Shown one piece after another: positions 33,643 through 38,944 of a stretch of DNA of 38,944 bases. Position 1 is the stretch's first letter, and every line of letters starts with the position of its first letter. Under the pieces are notes generated by a model that worked only from the letters and a program-made list of their open reading frames with translations, did no database searches and was not told the origin of the DNA. The stretch is from an uncultured Christensenella sp. (GTDB lineage: Bacteria; Bacillota; Clostridia; Christensenellales; Borkfalkiaceae): assembly GCA_949878495.1 (NCBI GenBank), contig CATLAR010000006.1, forward strand, positions 1-38,944, written 5' to 3'. The position numbers and the translations under genes are program-made.

Positions 33643-34812
33643 ATGTATAAACCGAGAGTAATCTTCCCTATGACGGAAGCGGGGCTTGGGCACGTCGTGC
33701 CTATGGAAGGTATCGCCGACGAATTTGAAAAAATGTACGGCGATAAAGTCGAATGCGTGCGTTCGCAATTCTTTACCGAAGGCGGCGACCCCAAGCTGAT
33801 CGAATTTGAAAATAGACTTAAAAACGAAGTCGTAAAACACAATAAAAGTTTTATTTACGGCTTTTTCGCTACGTTCAATATGGAGTTCTGGCGCATACAT
33901 CTTTCCACCTGGGCGACTATGACTTTCCTTGCGTTCGGTTCGCGCAAGCGCGGGATTCGGCATATGGACGAGTTAAGACCCGATTTGGTAATAAGCACGC
34001 ATTGGGCGCCCAATTATTACGCCGTCAAATGTAAGAGTAAACCGCTTACGGCTATGTATTGCACCGACGCGCGCGTCAATCCGCTGTTCAGTTATAAATG
34101 CGATTTGGTTCTCGTTTCGAATACGGTGGGTTATAACGACGCCCGCAGGCGGCACCCGATAAGGTTTAACGACAAAAATTTCAGGCGCGTGCCGTTCATT
34201 ATTAAGGACGCGGCGTTCAAGATCGATACAGACAAGGTAAAGGCGCGCGAAAAGCTCGGTTTCGATACGGATAGGTTTACCGTGGTGGTCGCCGAAGGCG
34301 GTTACGGTATAGGTAAAATGGAAGAGATAGTCAAAATCGTGCTCGAACGCGATTTGCCCGTGACGCTCGTCGCCGTATGCGGCAGGAACGAGGAACTCTA
34401 TAAAAAGTTTCTGAAGCTGGAGAGCAAAGGGCGGACGGATTTCAGACCTATGGGGCTGATTGACAATATGTTCGACGTGCTGGTAACTGCGGACGTTTTT
34501 TGCGGCAAGAGCGGGAGTATGATGCTCGAGCCCTGCTTTTTCGGAATCCCCGCGATAATAACCAAGTATGCGACGGAAATCGAACAGTATATCGGAGAAT
34601 ATTACATCAAACACGTCGGCAGCGCAATTAAGATTTTCAATCCCCAAAAAGTGGTTGATAAAATTGAAGAGTTTATGGCGCGTCCCGAACTTCTACAGCC
34701 GTTAAAGGCGGCGGCGGAAGCTCAGCACGGCAATTACGGCGCGGCGGACAGCGCAAAATGTATTTTTGAAATGCTCTGCCAGAAATACCCGCATTTAAAA
34801 GAAAACTCATAA
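33643..34812 (+). CDS. MGDG-synthase/UgtP-type glycolipid glycosyltransferase
   Basis: The 389-residue protein resembles the GT28 MGDG synthase and processive diacylglycerol glucosyltransferase family: an N-terminal GLGHVVPMEGIADEF acceptor-side motif, a Rossmann-type C-half with VVVAEGGYGIGKMEEIV, and the donor-binding FCGKSGSMMLEPCFFGIPAII segment. Members use UDP-sugars to glycosylate membrane diacylglycerol or make MurG-like products. It has no signal peptide and should sit on the inner face of the membrane. Sugar and acceptor cannot be read from sequence. It is a single-gene unit between its own promoter and a terminator. Confidence 0.82.
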   Translation: MYKPRVIFPMTEAGLGHVVPMEGIADEFEKMYGDKVECVRSQFFTEGGDPKLIEFENRLKNEVVKHNKSFIYGFFATFNMEFWRIHLSTWATMTFLAFGSRKRGIRHMDELRPDLVISTHWAPNYYAVKCKSKPLTAMYCTDARVNPLFSYKCDLVLVSNTVGYNDARRRHPIRFNDKNFRRVPFIIKDAAFKIDTDKVKAREKLGFDTDRFTVVVAEGGYGIGKMEEIVKIVLERDLPVTLVAVCGRNEELYKKFLKLESKGRTDFRPMGLIDNMFDVLVTADVFCGKSGSMMLEPCFFGIPAIITKYATEIEQYIGEYYIKHVGSAIKIFNPQKVVDKIEEFMARPELLQPLKAAAEAQHGNYGAADSAKCIFEMLCQKYPHLKENS

Positions 34813-34824
34813 GCAAGATTAATA

Positions 34825-34862
34825 AAAAATCACCCCCGACATTGAGTCTGGGTGATTTTTTT
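34825..34862 (+). terminator. Rho-independent terminator after the glycosyltransferase gene
   Basis: The stem aaaaatcaccc/gggtgattttt is followed by more T, starting 13 bases after the stop. Confidence 0.88.
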
Positions 34863-34911
34863 AATTGGCAAATAATTTTATCTTTTGTCCGTTGGGGAAA
34901 TTACACGAAAG

Positions 34912-34938
34912 AACGCCATTGGGGCGTTTTCTTTTTTA
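34912..34938 (+). terminator. Second hairpin with T-tract shortly before the P-type ATPase
   Basis: The stem aacgcc/ggcgtt with a short loop is followed by ttttctttttt. It lies 40 bases before the ATPase ATG and 50 bases after the first terminator, so it is either a back-up terminator or an attenuator for the ATPase gene. No partner antiterminator stem was seen. Confidence 0.6.
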
Positions 34939-34976
34939 TAGCGCATAAACGGGGACAAGTTTGAATATTTTATCGT

Positions 34977-37634
34977 ATGGCTAACTATTGCTTTGAAGAA
35001 AGTTCACAGGTTTTAACCAGACTTTCAACCTCGCTTAACGGTCTCAGCGCGTCGGAAGCGGCGGCGCGGCTTGAAAAATACGGCAAAAACGAGCTTGAAC
35101 GCGGCAAGAAAAGCGGTCCTTTAAAGTTGTTTTTTGCGCAGTTCAAGGATTTTATGACCCTGCTTCTTATAGCTGCCGCGGCTGTTTCGGGCGTAATCGC
35201 TTTCCTGTCAAAGGACAAAAACGACCTTACCGACACCGTAATAATTCTTGCTATTATCTTTCTTAACGCCGTAGTCGGCACTATTCAGCAATACCGCGCG
35301 GATAAGGCTATCGAAAACCTCAAAAAACTGTCCGCAAGCACATGCAAGGTGCGCAGGGCGGGGCGCGAGCTCGTCATTCCTAACGAGGAGCTGACCGTCG
35401 GCGATATCGTACTGCTCGAAGAGGGCGACGTCGTTCCCGCGGATTGCCGCATTATCGAATGCAACTCGCTTACCTGCGACGAGTCGGCTCTCACGGGCGA
35501 AAGCGCGGGCGTGGAGAAAAATCCCGCGCGCATTCACGGCAACAAAGTCGCGCTGGGCAGTATGACGAATACGCTTTTCGGTTCTACGTTCGTGGTGCGC
35601 GGCAACGCCGCCGCCGTTGTTACAGGCGTGGGTATGGGTACGGAAATGGGAAAAATCGCCGCAATGTTGCAGGGCGGCAAAGCCGTCAAAACCCCGCTTG
35701 AAAAAAACCTTAATAAGCTCGGTAAAATAATTTCGGCGTTCGTGCTCGCCGTTACCGCGGTGATTTTTGTAATGGGCATTTTCGTGCGCGACGACGGTCT
35801 TTTAAAAAACTTTATGACTTCCGTAGCTATCGCGGTTGCCGCCATTCCCGAGGGGTTGCCCGCCGTCGTAACCATTATAATGGCTATGGGCGTGCAAAAA
35901 ATGAGCAAGAAAGGCGTGGTTATAAGAAAGCTGAAATCGGTGGAAACGCTGGGCGGCTGTTCGTTCATTTGCTCGGATAAAACGGGTACGCTCACGCAGA
36001 ACAGACTGCGCGCCGAGCGCGCATTTTTCGACGGCAAACCCCGTTCGTTGCAGGATATATCGGGAGTAACCGAGCTTTTACGCTGTATGTGCGCTTGCAA
36101 CGGCGTTAAAGGCGAAAAGGGCAACTATTTGGGCGACCCTACGGAAATTGCCCTTAGGATATGCGCCGACGAATGCGGTTTTGCCGCCGATTATACGCGC
36201 ATTGACGAAATGCCGTTTTCATCGGAACGGAAAATGATGTCCGTTGCGGCGAGCTTCGGCGGGGGCAGTTTTACTTACACTAAGGGCGCGCCCGACGTAC
36301 TTATAAAAAAATGCGTAACAGTTTTGACTGCGGACGGAGTTAAGCCATTTACGCCCGAATTGAAGCAAAAATGCATTGAAGAAAACGACGCTATGTCGGA
36401 CGACGCGCTGCGCGTTCTGGGGTTTGCGTTCTCTGTTTACAGCGGTAAAATAGAGGAGGACGGGCTGACGTTTATCGGACTCGTAGGGATGAGCGACGGG
36501 CTGAAAGCGGGCGCGGCGGAAGCCGTGGACGAATGCAGGCGCGCGGGCGTTGCAACGGTTATGATTACGGGCGACCACGTCCGCACGGCGTTCTCGATTG
36601 CCAAAAAGCTTAATATCGCAAGCGATATGAGCGAGGTTATGACGGGCGACGAGCTTGACGCTCTGCCCAAGCGCGAGCGGGATCGCGCGATAGCGGGTTG
36701 TCGCGTGTTCGCAAGGGTTTCGCCCAAACATAAAAAAATAATCGTGCAGTCGTTGCAGCGCAGCGGCAAGGTCGTTGCAATGACGGGCGACGGAATAAAC
36801 GACGCGCCGAGCATTAAGTGCGCGGACATAGGCATTGCGATGGGCGTTTCGGGAACGGACGTTACTAAGAGCGCCTCCGATATGGTTATAACCGACGACA
36901 ATTTCACGACTATCGTTTCGGCGGTGCGCGAGGGCAGAAGAATTTCGGCGAACATAAAAAAGACCATTCAGTTCTTCTTGTCCACCAATCTTGCCGAGGT
37001 GCTGTCAATATTAATTGCGTCGTTGGTACTGTTCAAATTCGATTTCCTGCTGTCTACGCAGTTGCTGTGGCTCAATCTTATAACCGACAGTTTCCCCGTG
37101 CTTGCGCTGGGTATGGAGCACGCGACGGACGACGTTATGTCACGACCGCCCGAGCGCGCGGAAAAGTCGCTTTTCTGTAAGTCGTCGCTGTGTTCAATAG
37201 CTTTTTACGGCGCGTATATTACCGCCGCGGTGACAGGCGTTTTCGTGTTATCCCTCAATATATGGGGCAATGAATGCGCTACGACGATAACTTTTATGAC
37301 CATTTCGTTTGCCGAGCTGTTTCAGGCTTTCAACGTGCGTTCGGAGCGCGGGTCGGCGTTCAAAAGTTTCTTTACCAACAAAATTTTGCTTGCAACCGTC
37401 GCGGCGGGCGTTGTGTTAAACGTTTTGCTCTGCGTAACTCCGCTTTCGGTGGCGTTCGGGCTGGTAAAACTTAGCGGAATGCAGTGGCTTACGGTCGCGC
37501 TGGTTTCGCTTTCGGTCATTCCCGCGGGCGAACTGTATAAGTTGGTTTTGCGCGCGTTCACGCGCACGAAACCCCGTTATTCGAAGCATATCAGCGGGGT
37601 AACCGCAAAACGGCAGGCTACGGCGGAAAATTAA
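34977..37634 (+). CDS. Cation-transporting P-type ATPase, Ca2+ (P2A) type
   Basis: The 885-residue pump has a cation-ATPase N-terminal domain (GLSASEAAARLEKYGKNEL), actuator motif LTGESAG near 180, the M4 site AAIPEGLPAVV near 290, phosphorylation motif CSDKTGTLTQ with Asp near 334, and the hinge MTGDGINDAP. The M5 STNLAEV and M6 NLITDSFP segments keep residues equivalent to the SERCA Asn/Glu and Asn/Thr/Asp calcium ligands, so Ca2+ export is the best call; Mn2+ is possible. There is no clear ribosome site before the ATG, and a T-tract hairpin sits 40 bases upstream. A strong terminator follows the stop. Confidence 0.92.
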   Translation: MANYCFEESSQVLTRLSTSLNGLSASEAAARLEKYGKNELERGKKSGPLKLFFAQFKDFMTLLLIAAAAVSGVIAFLSKDKNDLTDTVIILAIIFLNAVVGTIQQYRADKAIENLKKLSASTCKVRRAGRELVIPNEELTVGDIVLLEEGDVVPADCRIIECNSLTCDESALTGESAGVEKNPARIHGNKVALGSMTNTLFGSTFVVRGNAAAVVTGVGMGTEMGKIAAMLQGGKAVKTPLEKNLNKLGKIISAFVLAVTAVIFVMGIFVRDDGLLKNFMTSVAIAVAAIPEGLPAVVTIIMAMGVQKMSKKGVVIRKLKSVETLGGCSFICSDKTGTLTQNRLRAERAFFDGKPRSLQDISGVTELLRCMCACNGVKGEKGNYLGDPTEIALRICADECGFAADYTRIDEMPFSSERKMMSVAASFGGGSFTYTKGAPDVLIKKCVTVLTADGVKPFTPELKQKCIEENDAMSDDALRVLGFAFSVYSGKIEEDGLTFIGLVGMSDGLKAGAAEAVDECRRAGVATVMITGDHVRTAFSIAKKLNIASDMSEVMTGDELDALPKRERDRAIAGCRVFARVSPKHKKIIVQSLQRSGKVVAMTGDGINDAPSIKCADIGIAMGVSGTDVTKSASDMVITDDNFTTIVSAVREGRRISANIKKTIQFFLSTNLAEVLSILIASLVLFKFDFLLSTQLLWLNLITDSFPVLALGMEHATDDVMSRPPERAEKSLFCKSSLCSIAFYGAYITAAVTGVFVLSLNIWGNECATTITFMTISFAELFQAFNVRSERGSAFKSFFTNKILLATVAAGVVLNVLLCVTPLSVAFGLVKLSGMQWLTVALVSLSVIPAGELYKLVLRAFTRTKPRYSKHISGVTAKRQATAEN

Positions 37635-37641
37635 AGCAAAT

Positions 37642-37669
37642 AAAAAAGACAGCTTAAGCTGTCTTTTTT
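37642..37669. terminator. Bidirectional terminator between the ATPase and rubrerythrin genes
   Basis: A perfect palindrome aaaaaagacagctt/aagctgtctttttt lies between the two convergent stops and has A/T runs on both sides. Confidence 0.9.
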
Positions 37670-37680
37670 GGATTCGGAAA

Positions 37681-38220
37681 TTAATAGTTTTCCGCAAGAA
37701 TTTCGAAATAGCTCTTCGGGTGGTTGCAGGTAGGGCAAACATCGGGAGCGTTCGTGCCGACGACAATATGCCCGCAGTTGCGGCATTCCCAGACTTTGAC
37801 TTCGCTCCTTGCAAATACCGCGGCGGTTTCAACGTTCTTCAAAAGCGCGCGGTATCTTTCCTCGTGGCGCTTTTCAATCGCGCCGACAAGGCGGAACTTT
37901 TCGGCAAGCTCCTTAAAGCCCTCGGCTTCGGCGGTCTTTGCAAAATCTTCGTACATATCCGTCCATTCATAGTTCTCGCCGTGTGCAGCCGCTTTGAGAT
38001 TTTGCGCGGTGTTGCCTAATCCGCTCAGCTCTTTAAACCACATTTTAGCGTGTTCTTTTTCGTTATCGGCAGTCTTTAAAAACAGTGCGGAGATCTGCTC
38101 GTAGCCCTCTTTTTTTGCAACGGAAGCAAAGTAGGTGTACTTGTTTCTCGCCTGAGACTCTCCCGCAAAAGCGGCTTCAAGGTTCTTTTCCGTCTGCGTG
38201 CCCTTGTATTTATTATCCAT
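37681..38220 (-). CDS. rbr: Rubrerythrin
   Basis: The 179-residue protein has a ferritin-like four-helix di-iron domain ([40 protein letters not shown]) and a C-terminal rubredoxin domain with CRNCGH and CPTCNHP as the iron ligands. It reduces hydrogen peroxide in the cytoplasm of anaerobes. It has an AAAGGAG site. The A/T-rich upstream region holds TATAAT-like sequence and a TTGCA-t-TGCAA palindrome that could be a regulator site, but no PerR box was identified. Confidence 0.96.
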   Translation of the reverse strand: MDNKYKGTQTEKNLEAAFAGESQARNKYTYFASVAKKEGYEQISALFLKTADNEKEHAKMWFKELSGLGNTAQNLKAAAHGENYEWTDMYEDFAKTAEAEGFKELAEKFRLVGAIEKRHEERYRALLKNVETAAVFARSEVKVWECRNCGHIVVGTNAPDVCPTCNHPKSYFEILAENY

Positions 38221-38336
38221 TTTATTAACTCCTTTACCGCATATACCGCGGTTTTGTTTTAATTATATTTTTGTAAAGTTTTAACTTTTTATTTTTTCTA
38301 TTTGCATTGCAATAATTCCTTAAATTTATTAAATTA

Positions 38337-38372
38337 AAAGCCTAAAATTTATTTTAATTCATTTCAGGCTTT
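38337..38372 (-). terminator. Weak hairpin after tRNA-Ala, possible terminator
   Basis: On the minus strand AAAGCCT and AGGCTTT pair over seven bases across a 22-base A/T-rich loop, right after the tRNA CCA, followed by TTAATTTAAT. The long loop makes it a weak terminator at best. Confidence 0.45.
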
Positions 38373-38376
38373 AAAG

Positions 38377-38452
38377 TGGTGGAGCTAATCGGGTTCGAAC
38401 CGATGACCTTTTGAATGCCATTCAAACGCGCTACCAACTGCGCCATAACCCC
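38377..38452 (-). tRNA. tRNA-Ala (anticodon GGC)
   Basis: The 76-base gene folds as a normal cloverleaf: acceptor GGGGTTA/TAGCTCC, D-arm GCGC...GCGC, anticodon arm TTTGA-ATGGCAT-TCAAA with anticodon GGC, T-loop TTCGAAC. The 3:70 pair is G-U, the alanine identity element. CCA is encoded. Its first 30 bases are duplicated 156 bases upstream. Confidence 0.96.
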
Positions 38453-38535
38453 AAAAAATTAAGTTGTGATAAACCCCTCAATCACCGAGGGAATGTCATT
38501 ACGGCTTGTCGTAGGGACTCCTCCAAGCCGAATGC
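38423..38535. repeat. 113-bp direct repeat, copy 1 (tRNA-Ala 5' half plus leader)
   Basis: Identical over 113 bases to 38579-38691 as read. It contains bases 1-30 of tRNA-Ala, then a leader with ccctc/gaggg and cggcttg/caagccg hairpins. Confidence 0.95.
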
Positions 38536-38578
38536 AATTTTGGGGACTACGCCCCAAAGCGTCGGGCAAGCCCTCGCG
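38536..38578. other. 43-bp spacer between the repeat copies
   Basis: Holds ttggggactacgccccaa, a six-base-stem hairpin, and cgggc/gccct-like pairing. It is GC-rich, with no promoter or gene visible. Confidence 0.6.
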
Positions 38579-38691
38579 CAAACGCGCTACCAACTGCGCC
38601 ATAACCCCAAAAAATTAAGTTGTGATAAACCCCTCAATCACCGAGGGAATGTCATTACGGCTTGTCGTAGGGACTCCTCCAAGCCGAATGC
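38579..38691. repeat. 113-bp direct repeat, copy 2 with a truncated tRNA-Ala
   Basis: Second copy of 38423-38535. Its tRNA part (38579-38608, minus strand) is the acceptor 5' strand, the D-arm and four bases of the anticodon stem; it then breaks into unrelated spacer, so it cannot make a tRNA. It lies between the promoter and the intact tRNA and so should be cotranscribed with it. Confidence 0.95.
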
Positions 38692-38729
38692 CGTTTGCGG
38701 TCGTTGACCGTGTCCGCAATCGTAGGTTT

Positions 38730-38759
38730 ATTGTACAATAAAAGCGCAGGGTTTGTCAA
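38730..38759 (-). promoter_or_regulatory. Strong SigA-type promoter for the tRNA-Ala locus
   Basis: On the minus strand TTGACA and TACAAT are 18 bases apart. The predicted start near 38722 is about 270 bases before the intact tRNA, so the duplicated module is in the transcript's leader. Confidence 0.8.
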
Positions 38760-38867
38760 GGCTTATGCAAAATTTTACGTAAAATTGTGTTAAACGGGTG
38801 ATATATGGGGGGGTAATAATCCGTGGCATAAATGATATATTAGTAGATAAATTAAGCGTCCAAAAGA

Positions 38868-38897
38868 AAAATACGAACCCATATGGGTTCGTATTTT
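38868..38897. terminator. Perfect 30-bp palindrome terminator between the two tRNA loci
   Basis: AAAATACGAACCCAT and its exact complement form a 15-base stem without a separate loop sequence; on the minus strand it is followed by TCTTTTGG. It ends the transcript of the tRNA at 38906. Confidence 0.88.
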
Positions 38898-38905
38898 AAC
38901 GATTA

Positions 38906-38944
38906 TGGTGGAGATATGGGGATTCGAACCCCAGACCTATACGT
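38906..38944 (-). tRNA. 3' part of a tRNA, cut by the window edge
   Basis: On the minus strand the T-arm TGGGG-TTCGAAT-CCCCA, acceptor TATCTCC, discriminator A and encoded CCA are clear. The variable loop AGGTC is the short class I form. The anticodon lies outside the window, so the amino acid cannot be given. Confidence 0.9.

Noticed and set aside
34863-34976. yybP-ykoY manganese riboswitch before the P-type ATPase
   Set aside because: The gap is short and the conserved metal-binding loops were not found.
38423-38691. CRISPR-like array
   Set aside because: Only two 113-bp copies containing a tRNA half and no cas genes; it is a local duplication.
38411-38707. 98-residue ORF with an internal repeat
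   Set aside because: It is only a translation of the duplicated tRNA-Ala segment on the opposite strand.

Overview
The window looks like a chromosomal segment of a low-to-mid GC Bacillota (Firmicutes), most likely a Clostridia-type anaerobe. Pointers are strong AAGGAG-type ribosome sites, TTGACA/TATAAT promoters, two YitT-family proteins, an IscS/IscU pair with an Rrf2 regulator, NadA without NadB/NadC, rubrerythrin, a UgtP/MGDG-type glycosyltransferase and dispersed hairpin repeats between genes. This is inference; there is no 16S or marker phylogeny here. No integrase, transposase, phage gene or CRISPR array was seen.

Region 1 (1-20740) is a single-direction block of ten large genes that enters from outside the window and ends at a strong terminator. 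In order: a divergent Hsp70/actin-fold ATPase (5' truncated); a SNF2-like helicase with a long cysteine-rich tail; a zinc-ribbon protein; a five-TM membrane protein with a large extracellular LRR/Ig/MBG-like region; a zinc-ribbon protein with a Sel1-like segment; a coiled-coil protein; an HExxH putative metalloprotease; a 1500-residue DUF4011-type superfamily 1 helicase; a small helical protein; and a Vps4/katanin-like AAA ATPase. Several genes overlap by 1-4 bases (ATGA, TAATG), so they are probably translated together. I do not recognise this set as a named system. It has the mix of parts (NTPases, helicases, protease, surface sensor, membrane-remodelling-type AAA) seen in conflict or stress-response islands, and it is the main candidate for an undescribed system.

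Region 2 (20741-23320) holds two tandem YitT-family membrane proteins on the minus strand, a divergent promoter pair, a small lipoprotein whose promoter puts the transcript start at its ATG, and a tiny peptide ORF before a terminator.

Region 3 (23330-31770) is carbohydrate and cofactor metabolism: a GH13 alpha-glucan hydrolase, glycogen branching enzyme GlgB, two paralogous Sel1-repeat proteins, quinolinate synthase NadA and an IscR-like Rrf2 regulator.

Region 4 (31780-33570) is iscS-iscU behind a consensus promoter overlapped by palindromes that the neighbouring Rrf2 protein probably binds.

Region 5 (33600-38220) has a glycolipid-type glycosyltransferase with a leaderless-looking promoter, a Ca2+-type P-type ATPase and, convergent with it, rubrerythrin.

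Region 6 (38330-38944) is a minus-strand tRNA locus: a complete tRNA-Ala(GGC), a 113-bp direct duplication that copies the tRNA 5' half plus its upstream hairpins, the promoter, a perfect-palindrome terminator, and the 3' end of another tRNA cut by the window edge.
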